The notes beneath the pieces were generated by a model, which worked only from the letters and a program-made list of their open reading frames with translations, made no database searches and was not told the DNA's origin. From Gari tellinella (Eukaryota; Mollusca; Bivalvia; Cardiida; Psammobiidae): DNA of 64,000 bases. The translations under genes were made by a program, and so were the position numbers. The stretch lies in assembly GCA_922989275.2 (NCBI GenBank), contig OV277858.1, positions 2,790,001-2,854,000 on the forward strand, given 5' to 3'. Below are positions 44,211-52,819 of the stretch, one piece after another; positions within the stretch are counted from its first letter, which is position 1, and each line of letters begins with the position of its first letter.

Positions 44211-45194
44211 ATGGAAATAGAAGACCCATTGGGAGCAGCAGCCAATCCTGCAGAACATCAGCCGTCCAAACCCAAGGAGGACCCCACCGGCAAGGTGACA
44301 AAGCTCACTTACGCAGAAGTGGTTGCGTCCAAGAAGGAATACCCAGTGGGCCGGGTGAAGCCAAGGGTAGCCACGAGAGATGACGACAAGACCGATGCGT
44401 TTGATTCTCACGTTCATATCGATCGCCTCAGCAGGCAACTGCGAAAAGATCATCTTGAAGAGGCCACCATCTTCCACCAGTCAACCCCGCCGCCCAACAT
44501 TCCAGTGACCTTGTGTGGTGGTGTCATGGTTTTCTGTGACCCCAAAGGCTATGACAGGATACCAGAAGGATGGGACCCCAGATGGAGAAAAGCTGTTGGT
44601 GTCCACCCCAGGAAAGTAAGGGACCTCACTGAAAGAAGGTTCGAGCAGCTGAAGAAGCTACTGCCCAAGTGCCAGGCCTTTGGAGAACTGGGTCTGGGCT
44701 ACTATGACAGTCCCACCGACCGGCCTAGTCAACTGGAGACCTTGCGGACGTTGCTCCCTTTATGTCAACCTAGGCAAGTGTTGGTGCTCCATGTTCGAGG
44801 CGGCCCAAACGACCGATGTTCGTCGGATGCCCTGACCGAATGCCTTGACCTTCTGAAAAAACAGGTCTCGAGCCAGCAGAGGATCCACCTGCACTGCTTC
44901 ACGGGAGATCGTCAGCAGGTGTCCGCATGGACCCGGGTTTTCCCTCAGTGCCATTTCGGATTTACAGGGCTGACAACACGCTTCAACCGGACGCAGAGAG
45001 AGGCAGTCCGAATGGTTCCTTCAGACCGACTCCTGATCGAGACGGACTCTCCTTACCTTCCAGTCAGGCCCAGTCAAGAAATCAACACCCCTGCCTATTT
45101 AGGGGAAGTGGCAGCAACTGTGGCAGACATCCGCCGTGAGCCCCTCAAGCTTGTGCTTCAAAACACGACCAGGAATGCCAAGTTGCTGTACTAG
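44211..45194 (+). CDS. TatD-family metal-dependent nuclease encoded by the retrotransposon
   Basis: 327 residues from ATG 44211. After a 60-residue leader comes a whole TatD-like TIM-barrel domain. Metal and catalytic residues all appear kept: HxH as H67 and H69 (FDSHVHIDR), E159 (FGELGLGYYD), H194 (LVLHVRG), H228 (LHCFTGD) and D279 (LLIETDSPYL). The length of the domain (about 265 residues) is normal for TatD proteins, which are DNA exonucleases or endonucleases; the animal paralogue TATDN2 has been linked to RNA-DNA hybrids. It lies in the same frame as the preceding accessory frame, parted by one TAG and two codons, so the two were probably one protein of over 1,000 residues, resembling TATDN2 in having a long disordered N-terminus. 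A role in processing the element's cDNA or hybrid intermediates is inference. Confidence 0.9.
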   Translation: MEIEDPLGAAANPAEHQPSKPKEDPTGKVTKLTYAEVVASKKEYPVGRVKPRVATRDDDKTDAFDSHVHIDRLSRQLRKDHLEEATIFHQSTPPPNIPVTLCGGVMVFCDPKGYDRIPEGWDPRWRKAVGVHPRKVRDLTERRFEQLKKLLPKCQAFGELGLGYYDSPTDRPSQLETLRTLLPLCQPRQVLVLHVRGGPNDRCSSDALTECLDLLKKQVSSQQRIHLHCFTGDRQQVSAWTRVFPQCHFGFTGLTTRFNRTQREAVRMVPSDRLLIETDSPYLPVRPSQEINTPAYLGEVAATVADIRREPLKLVLQNTTRNAKLLY

Positions 45195-45279
45195 ATGGAG
45201 AGTACGGGCCGCAACCGGGAGAGTGGCATGGTGGCGTTCAGCATGGACACCCAACCCAGACAAAACAGCCAATGGACTG

Positions 45280-45555
45280 CAGTCCACAATGGACCTCCAG
45301 TGGTGTCCAGCTCGGACCCAAAAGGAACACCCTGCAGTACTCAATGGACCTCCAGTGGTGTCCAGCTCGGACCCAAAAGGAACACCCTGCAGTACTCAAT
45401 GGACCTCCAGTGGTGTCCAGCTCGGACCAAAAAAAGAACACCCTGCAGTACTCAATGGACCTCCAGTTGTGTCCAGCTTGGACCCAAAAGAAACATCCTA
45501 CAGTACTTAATAGCTCGGACCCAAAAGGAACACCCTGCAGTACTCAATGGACCCC
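45280..45555 (+). repeat. 55 bp minisatellite in the 3' untranslated part
   Basis: The unit contains TCAATGGACCTCCAGTGGTG, TCCAGCTCGGACCCAAAAGG and AACACCCTGCAGTAC. Copies begin at about 45306, 45361, 45416 and 45472 (period 55, 55, 56), with partial copies on both sides. Open frames here (such as 45195-45614) arise from the repeat, since 55 is not divisible by three and all frames lack stops. Confidence 0.92.
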
Positions 45556-45612
45556 CAAAACACGGTGAACACCAATTGGTTCTACCGTCCTGGATGGACC
45601 AGGGAGGCTTAT

Positions 45613-45626
45613 AAAACGGGGAGGAG
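45613..45626 (+). promoter_or_regulatory. Polypurine tract
   Basis: AAAACGGGGAGGAG directly before the 3' LTR; purine except for one C. It would prime plus-strand DNA synthesis. Confidence 0.85.
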
Positions 45627-45877
45627 TGTGGGAAAAAGCACCCGCACTATGTTTACACACAGTGCGTCATCGCGTGACGTCATTCGCAGCATCAGCCCTG
45701 ACCCTGTATCTGTAAACCCCGCCAGCGTTCCGCAGTTCTAATACCAATGCCATTCAAGCCAGACGCACATTTACAGGCAAGAAGCATAATCTACCAACGT
45801 GGACTGAAGATCCTTCGGTGAGTAGAGTTTACTTTGCTTTTTTGATGTGCATGATTTATTTAGAGGTATTTACAACA
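45627..45877 (+). repeat. 3' LTR, 251 bp
   Basis: Same length as the 5' LTR, two substitutions. Followed directly by the GCAT target duplication (45878-45881). Confidence 0.95.
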
Positions 45878-45917
45878 GCATAACAGTAACGTCAACGTTT
45901 CGCTCCGTGTACGTCAG

Positions 45918-45988
45918 GTTGGTGTAGCGGTATAGTCGCTGGTCTTTCGTACGGGCGGCACGGGTTCAAAACCCGACACCCACTACCA
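45918..45988 (+). ncRNA. tRNA-like sequence with Pol III signals
   Basis: TGGTGTAGCGG resembles an A box and GGGTTCAAAACCC a B box. GTTGGTG (45918-45924) can pair with CACCCAC (45977-45983) with one mismatch, an ACCA follows, and T8 at 45989-45996 would end Pol III transcription. The anticodon arm does not fold into a proper 5 bp stem with a 7-base loop, so I call it a tRNA-like pseudogene or SINE head and not a tRNA gene. It lies 36 bp beyond the GCAT duplication. Confidence 0.55.
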
Positions 45989-46600
45989 TTTTTTTTGCTT
46001 CTTGAAAATTACTTTACTGATTAGAAATATGTATTTCTTGAGATGAATCAAATAGATCTCATTTATTTACGAAAAGGTGATATTTTTTCCCCAGAATGGT
46101 GAAAAGCTACCAATGTCTAGTCTGCAACACACGTGCCAAACAAAGGGACATGCGTCCTGTGAATGAATCTATCAGGAAATATCTGCAGAGCCAGTTTGCC
46201 ATTTATCCTGCTGAGAATGATGTTGTGTGTGGTGCCTGCCGAGTGAAGTTCTATAAGAGCAAACAGAAGACAAACATATCTACACAAATGATGACAGTGA
46301 TAGAGACTATGTTCCTCCGCCGTCAACATCTAGACAGTTATTTAGCCCAGCATCTATGAGTGACATACTTCATATTCTATGATATAAACTTGTTTTCTAG
46401 TGACATGGCCGATTTTCTTTTTTTTGGAATGGAACTCTCAGTTCAACATTCCAAAAGTGAAAATGGAATTATCATCGGCTTTGAGCCTATTTTCGATGAT
46501 ATCTCCTAGTCGGGCAGTTTCCTTGCTAAAAGCAAGGTTTTTGCGCATACCCATTCCTGTTAACCCTTTGCCTGCTGATCGCGACTTTACTGATTTTGTA

Positions 46601-46665
46601 AAACAGTTTAGATCCAGATCAGACGCCGCGTAACATAACGTCTGATCTGAATCCAAACTGTTTGA
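46601..46665. repeat. Hairpin repeat, family H1
   Basis: AAACAGTTTAGATCCAGATC then AGACG, mirrored by CGTCTGATCTGAATCCAAAC then TGTTT. It lies in the first intron of the DDE/SWIM pseudogene. Confidence 0.85.
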
Positions 46666-46769
46666 CACTCCTCTTTAGATTTCTTTGCTTTAGAAATGTA
46701 TTAATCTAAATATAACACATTTTGCAGACGACAATCTAAAAGCAGACGATATCACCGCAGGATAAGGGT

Positions 46770-46850
46770 TAATCATTGAAGCGTCTCATGTGAGGCCCTA
46801 CTGATATATTTGATAGTTTGGTAAAGCATTGAAAAACCTCTTTAGTATGA
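46770..46850 (-). repeat. Partial inverted copy of the 320 bp unit
   Basis: GAAGCGTCTCATGTGAGGCC and AAAGCATTGAAAAACC are complements of landmarks in the unit at 30362-31350. Confidence 0.65.
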
Positions 46851-46960
46851 GTATGTCTGAGCCTCGCCCGGCAAACTGTGATTGTTATAATATAGCATAC
46901 TATACTGTTACTTTCACATGCGCCATAAGAAATATTTCAAATTTCAAAGCAGATAGTGGT

Positions 46961-47032
46961 TTAAAGCAGACTGAAAGTAAAACAGAAAGCTCCGAAATCA
47001 GCATTCTATTTTACTGTTAGCCAACTTTAAGC
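46961..47032. repeat. Hairpin repeat, family H2
   Basis: TTAAAGCAGACTGAAAGTAA then AACAGAA, mirrored by TTCTATTTTACTGTTAGCCA then ACTTTAAG. Confidence 0.7.
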
Positions 47033-47604
47033 GAAAACTTGTCTTCATTGCTGGAAACAAACCTAAAGGGATTGGGGTTGAACTAAAACAAAACCATACA
47101 AAAACAACATCATATATTTATTGAGAGTATCTTATCGTTTTTTACAGGTGACATTGAAGATAGCATCTACTAGCCGAAGCCATTCCAGATGTTTTGTCTG
47201 CAAGGGACCCGGGCCAAAGTTGGTCAACTTGTCAACAGAAAGCCGCTACAGCGCATTCATTGAGCACAATGTCCTGATACCTTCAGGCACAAGATGCTGT
47301 CCAGGACACATCAAAGAGGGGTCACTCTTGGCAACAGCTGCTGCCTCCATACAAACAGTAACAGACAAATCACATCTTAGTCGTACTGCAATCAACGAGC
47401 TCCTTCAAAAGTTGCGAAACGCCTGCCTTACACAGAACAAGTCACTGAATTTTGACTCCCTTAATGACTCTGACTACGCAGCACTCACTGGACTTACTCG
47501 TCAGCAGTTTGATGATGTATGCATGCACCTGATTGACAACGTTAAGAACACACCAAATAGATCTTCAAGAACAAGTATCGGTTTGTTTCTTCTGAAGTTA
47601 TATA

Positions 47605-47750
47605 TATAAATATTAGATGGCAGTTTGCGTGACATTCAAATTGTCAACCCGATAAACAGCATGTCACCCCGAGGCGTAGCCGAGGGAGACATTCTTGTTT
47701 TCGAGGGTTGACAATTTGAATGTCACGCAAACTGACATCGAATATTTATT
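47605..47750. mobile_element. Foldback element inserted in the DDE/SWIM pseudogene
   Basis: Arms 47616-47650 and 47705-47739 (GTTTGCGTGACATTCAAATT inside) match over 35 bp with one mismatch and extend weakly into AAATATT on both sides. The centre contains ACCCCGAGGCGTAGCCGAGG. It forms the left part of the material that splits the exon; the rest, to about 48280, shows no clear end. Confidence 0.75.
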
Positions 47751-49240
47751 TTATTACACCGAGCTTATCAACCCTGGCTTTGGAATAGTTTTATTCGTCT
47801 TTTATAAAATGTGTTGTAAATACCAATTTAGCGCGGACATGTACATAACGCGGGAAATGACGTCGCCGTCTTACGACGTCACATTGTTTATAATTATATT
47901 ACAGAAAACAAAGAAGAACGTTATAATAAGTAAATTGAAGAAACAGCGTCTTTATATTGTCTAGGTGGCAAATATCTTCTTCCGAAATTGTGGCAAATCG
48001 TTAAGGAATGGACAAAAGGAAGCAACTTGTACAGAGAATGCCAAAAGTTGATTAGAAGTTTCCACTCTTTAAAACGTTCCAATGTACCCAATAGCGACCG
48101 TCATGTCAATGCTGACAGTACGTTTTCGCACGGAGTAAAAAAGTAATGTCCTTTAGAGTGACGTCACAAAAAGAATATCATAAAAAGTGACAGTATATTT
48201 TGGATAGATGTAAAAGACATGCAAAATGTTAACTGTAGGTCTATGGGAATTTCACATTGTAACTCAAAGCGAGGTGTAATAATCTGGTATATCCAATAAA
48301 CTTTTGTCCACAATATTTGGACTAAGCAAGTCGAGTGTTCGTCGGGCAGTGTCAACAGTGCGACAATCTTTCATGAGATGTTTCGTACCTCTGTACCTTG
48401 GGATAGAAAGCGTGACCAGGGAATCCATTATTAACAGCCACACACGTTCTCTAGCCAAGACCTTATTTGGAGCGAATGAAAACCAGCTTATCTTAGTTTT
48501 AGATGGAACATATATATATATAAACAAATCCAATAACTTTCAGTTCCAAAGGCGTACATACAGCATAAGCCAATGGTAGTCGTAACAACAACAGGGCACT
48601 TCGTCACCATTGTAGGGCCTTACTTGGCTGATGGCAAGAACAATGATGCTGCAATTTTGAATCACATGCTACAGGCAAACCTGCAGGGTATCAGAGATCT
48701 ACTACAAGAGGGAGACATCCTTGTTGTCGATCGAGGGTTTAGAGATTCTCTGTCTCTTCTTGCCGATCTTGGCATCCATGCGGAAATGCTAGCGTTAATG
48801 AAGAAGGGGCAAAAACAAATGGCGACAGACGAGGCCAATACAAGCCGTCTTGTCACAAAGGTACGCGATTTAAATTTCTAGAGTTGGAGATCGGGAAGCA
48901 AATAGTCGCTGCGTTCTGTGCTCATCCATTCATAGTTGGTACGTCCGTCTGTCCGCCACTCTCTCATGTCCGTAACTGATAGCAGGAATTAAAAGACACG
49001 TTTACATCTTTTTAATCGTAAAGTATATAAACTCATGTGTTATGGTGAGTTTTGTGCCACCTACGGTATGCAGAGGTTACACTCAGGGATCACTTTTCAG
49101 TCATCTGTCCGCCCGTCCGTCTGTATGTCTGTCTTTTTCGAGTTTTAGTCATACTTGTGTTTGGGGTTAAAACTCTTGTTGTACTCAGGGTTCCAGATAA
49201 ACTGCACAATCAAACGTTTTTTCCTCAACTAAGCTCCAAC

Positions 49241-49309
49241 TCTATGGTGTTACTACTCATAAGAATCGTATCGAAGCCTGCATTCTAATGAGTAGAAACA
49301 CCTAAGGGT
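49241..49309. repeat. Hairpin repeat, family H3
   Basis: TCTATGGTGTTACTACTCAT then AAGAATCG, mirrored by CATTCTAATGAGTAGAAACA then CCTAAGGGTT. It lies in the last intron of the DDE/SWIM pseudogene. Confidence 0.75.
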
Positions 49310-50222
49310 TTAATGTAGAAAGAAAGGTTTCAGTTTTTTAAATAATCTACTTTTCTGGAGCTCTGGTATTAGCGATTTATTCATTCTCTGTTCTTAATTT
49401 GTTCGATTTGATGGGTGGTAGAGTCGACCAACGCCAGAATCAAGCGGTTGAAGTATCTTGACCATGTTATGCCCAACAGTCAGGTGCCATACATAGGTGA
49501 CTTCGTTCGTATCGTGTGTGCTCTTTCGAACAAATACTTCCTTCCTCTAAGTTCACCTGGCCAAACGGACAAGGACGAGGAAATAGCAACCAAGATGTTA
49601 GAACAGTGTAAAAAAACAAACGCGTTGAAGACCATGGTGGAGGAAAAAGGCTTAAACCGAAAGATCAAGGTTTGGAAAAATGTTGATGATTGTGACATTG
49701 TTAACTTCCCTCGTCTAAGTGATAAACAGTTAAGTGAACTAACACTGGGTGTGTACCAGTTACGTTTAAGTTCAAGTTATATCCAAGAACATTTGGACGG
49801 GAACTGTGACATTCATGTACATGTTGATGAGCCAAGTCAGTAAAAATGCAAAGTCGGCATGTTTCTAGCAAGAAATATATGTTGTGGATATGTTTTAATG
49901 ATACTGCTATTGACGCATGGTACTGTCAGTGTAAGGCAAGTTGTCGTGGTGTTGGCATGTGCTCCCATATATCCGCCATAATCTGGTATTTGTCCTTTGC
50001 CAGGTTCCAAGAAAAAAAACCCTATGGAGTTCGCAACTGGGGCATGCATGTGTCTGACGCTGCTACGTTTCAAGTTGCTGAATCATCATCTAGTTGTGAG
50101 AGTGATTAATTGCAATTGATGTGTATACCTTTGCTGATGATTGAGTAACATGAGACTGTAGAGGTGTCTGACAGTGACAGAATAGTTATTAAGGAATGGC
50201 CTGATATTATTAGTTACATTGT

Positions 50223-50334
50223 ATTTTGGCAGGGTGTGCGGGCTTGTATGACGGTTTTGGATTCCGTATCTCCTGAGCGCTCAGAAAATACGGAATCCAA
50301 AACCGTCATACAAGCCCGTACACCCTGCCGAAAT
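50223..50334. repeat. Long near-perfect hairpin with 47 bp arms
   Basis: Arms 50223-50269 and 50288-50334 differ at 2 of 47 positions (landmark GTATGACGGTTTTGGATTCC). The 18-base centre itself contains the palindrome CTGAGCGCTCAG. No copy elsewhere in the window. Confidence 0.92.
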
Positions 50335-50523
50335 GCCGTGTAACGAATTTATTTCCAGTCTAGATCCAATACAAGAAAGAAAGCATGCATAATCTGACAA
50401 ACTTTTACTGTCTTAACCCTAAAGTTGACACGCGCTATTGGATGGTTAAGTACAATAGTTATACAGGGCTGCCATTTCTCCGGATTTTTCCTAAATCTCC
50501 GGATTTTTTCCCAGTACATGGTA

Positions 50524-50597
50524 ACTTAAAGCAGGCTGAAAGTAAAGCAGAATGCACCCTAAGGCGCATTCTGCTTTACTTACAGCCTTCTTTAAGC
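50524..50597. repeat. Hairpin repeat, family H2 (best-preserved copy)
   Basis: CTTAAAGCAGGCTGAAAGTA then AAGCAGAATGC, mirrored by GCATTCTGCTTTACTTACAG then CCTTCTTTAAG. Confidence 0.85.
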
Positions 50598-50699
50598 AGC
50601 CGCATGTCAACAAAACAAGAAAAAAGGTATAGGGTAAAGGTACGATTCGTAAAATCGCACTTAAAAATGCGAATTTGGAAATCTTAGGATTTTTCATGT

Positions 50700-51417
50700 C
50701 AATTTATGGCAGCCCTGTTTATACAGTTAAACTTCGACGATATCAGGAACTCGCATAAGTACTGTAGAATTTATCCTACAGTTTAATGCAATAATTTCTA
50801 AATCGCATTATGTCGAACATATTCCGTATTTATTTTAATTTTAAATGCTGGCAAAGCCACCATTTAACTTTGAATTACGGATATGTTAGACTGAAATGAA
50901 ATCAAGATATGCCCTATCGAAGGAAAGAACAAAAATCAGTATGTGGCTTTTGCATTGGTTTCCATGGTAACACATGTTACAATAAGTATGACACTGAACC
51001 ATTTCCCTATATTTGTCATGTTTTACACACTCCCTGTCATGTTGGTTTCACTGTTATCTTATCATAAGAGACATATATGAAGTAAAATGTGTTGGTTGCT
51101 ATGGCAATATCATTTTTATTTTCTATATTGTGTTGAATTTTAAATCAAATGCATGCTGTCTCACATTTTTTTCACTTTAAAATAATCAACATACATGTTC
51201 TAACGAAGTAATGCAGATGAATTGATCAAAAATGTGATTTTAAAGGAGTATTTTCAAATGGTTACCATGGCAACACAACTTTTATTTTGTTTAAAAAAAT
51301 ATGGTTTTCTTTCTTTATCGACCTCCTGCATTCATCTGTTATATTATTGTAGCATTCTAAAGTGGGGCCGATTTTACCCCTTAGTGAACCTAGTCCTTTA
51401 ATCCATTGAGTGAACAT
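50700..51417. other. Non-coding stretch with three X-box-like motifs
   Basis: GTTTCCATGGTAAC (50958-50971), GTTGCTATGGCAAT (51095-51108) and GTTACCATGGCAAC (51261-51274) fit the RFX-factor X-box GTTNCCATGGNAAC, the second with changes. No gene start is recognisable nearby, so they may be part of a decayed tandem repeat. Confidence 0.4.
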
Positions 51418-51671
51418 CAGCACCCAATTGTATAAACGTTGGTTAAAGTTAACCGCTGGGTTAAAAGTTCGGTTATCTTAACTTTGTGGTTAAACTCTGG
51501 GTTAGCGATTGTATAAAAGATTGGTTAACTTTAATCCAGTCGTGTTATCGGTTAATTTTAACCCTGGTCCCTGAGGTGGGTTTAATATTTAAACAAAATC
51601 CAAAATGGCTGATTTAGGTTACCGAAAGCTCGACTCAAATCTCATATTGTGTGTTAAACGATATGCACCCC

Positions 51672-51803
51672 TTTCCGGGGGCAGTTTGGTGCATAGATAG
51701 CATCATGATAAGGGTCCAGACTTCCCAGAAGGCTGATGACAGGTCAATTGTCAATAGGAAGATGAATTCCATCAACGTCACAACATCTAGAAACCATCCG
51801 TAA
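51672..51803 (+). pseudogene. Harbinger transposase fragment
   Basis: 43 codons: FPGAVWCIDSIMIRVQTSQ followed by VNRKMNSINV, then a stop. These match the region of Harbinger transposases around the first catalytic aspartate (usual pattern IDGTHI) and the VNRK..HSINV motif. The position inside Harbinger-type ends supports the call. Everything else of the transposase is gone. Confidence 0.75.
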
Positions 51804-52734
51804 ACATATCGAGCGGTAAGTTTCTGTTTTGTTTTGAGTGAGAGTGATTCCCCCCTGAAACCAACATGTATAGATTCAATGTTTATTTTAAGATTTGTCT
51901 ATAAAAATGCATTTGGGGCCCCAAAGGGAAAAAACAGTTTATTCGGCGCTTATACATTTGAGAAAAACAATAATAGATCTAGTCTACATGTCCTCAAGAT
52001 AACGTAGATCTAAGTAGATCTAGATCTATTCAGCTTAAAACAGACAATATTAAGCCGTATTTACTCGAAACAGAAAAATTGAATTTTACACACAAGACAT
52101 TAGACAACGTTTGAAATGCTCTCCTCTAAACCGTCGCTCCGACTCGCTCGATTGAGATCTGGATCTAGTTTGTCTACCCCAAACCAAAAAAAACCAAGGA
52201 ACCAAGAAAGAATATATACTCGTGGTAGATCTATATTACTGCATTTTAACCCACTCTAATACGATTCAATATGTTTTTAAACGATATAAAAGTTCATAAG
52301 CTGCAAACTTTTGATTTATGTTTACATTTGAGAGCCAGTTGCCAGGCAATGTGGCGTTTCGGCCCGAGTCGTTTCCGCCTATTGTTGGTCGTATGTCGTT
52401 TCGGCCACACGATCTACCCCATTCCGTCCTGGCATGTTTGGTTCACCGGGTTTGAATCCCACCAGAGCTAATTAGTTTCTTTCTTTGAAATGCATTTTTT
52501 TAAACAGAATTCCTAAATTAAACTAATATTTAAATGTTTACATAAGCGTTCGACATAGAGTCTACATTATTTTTTCTTCTGTGCCACAGTTGGTTTTCAG
52601 TCTTTTTAATCCATAACAACATAAATACGCATTTTCATACCTTTAATTTATTCCTCCACTTTACAAAATTGTTTTATTCCTACAGTTATGACTATGCATC
52701 ATGATAAATATTTTCTTGCAATCAGAAGATGGAA

Positions 52735-52808
52735 GCTTAAAGCAGGCTGAAAGTAAAGCAGAGTGTGCATCAAGGTCAGAGCTGCTTTACTTTCAACTTG
52801 CTTTTAAG
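52735..52808. repeat. Hairpin repeat, family H2 (inside the Harbinger element)
   Basis: GCTTAAAGCAGGCTGAAAGT then AAAGCAGAG, mirrored by GCTGCTTTACTTTCAACTTG then CTTTTAAG. A lone half arm of the family is at 53637-53665. Confidence 0.8.
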
Positions 52809-52819
52809 TGGTCACCCAT

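Larger units (their letters stand above)
34368..45877 (+). mobile_element. Full-length Ty3/Gypsy-like LTR retrotransposon carrying a TatD nuclease
   Basis: 11,510 bp between GCAT target duplications. Order: 5' LTR, primer-binding site, 1.45 kb leader, gag, protease, RT-RNase H-integrase-PHD, then an accessory region (zinc-finger/RS-rich frame and TatD nuclease), a minisatellite, polypurine tract and 3' LTR. The protease-RT-RNase H-integrase order is that of Ty3/Gypsy elements. LTRs differ at 2 of 251 positions, so the insertion is recent. In-frame stops (38825, 44202) and frame changes (37630-37890, 42100-42170) suggest this copy has begun to decay. Confidence 0.95.
46096..50109 (+). pseudogene. 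DDE transposase-like gene with SWIM zinc finger, decayed
   Basis: Exon-like blocks in order: 46096-46380 (after acceptor TTTTTCCCCAG; two CxxC pairs, CLVC and CGAC); 47148-47600 (after TTTTTTACAG; SHSRCFVCKGPGPK); 48281-48860 (GISNKLLSTIFG; catalytic Asp in LVLDGTYIYI and in LVVDRGFRDS; ends before GTACGC); about 49408-50109 (catalytic Glu in VVESTNARIK; SWIM finger CQCKASCRGVGMCSH). The D, D, E order fits DDE endonucleases of the DDE_Tnp_4 (Harbinger/IS5-like) kind, and the SWIM at the end fits a known animal protein group that combines both. Breaks: frame changes near 46285, 48570 (with loss of some codons) and 49830; an insert at 47605-48280 splits the block between LFLLKL and GISNKLL. It makes no intact protein. 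Confidence 0.8.

Noticed and set aside
45195..45614. 139-codon frame starting directly after the TatD stop, and overlapping frames
   Set aside because: They are created by a 55 bp minisatellite without stops in any frame.
45918..45988. A functional tRNA gene
   Set aside because: The anticodon arm and the T stem do not form correctly; only the promoter-like boxes and terminator are good.
52330..52475. A second tRNA-like head around GGGTTTGAATCCCACCAGAG
   Set aside because: A B-box-like string only; no A box at the right distance and no cloverleaf.
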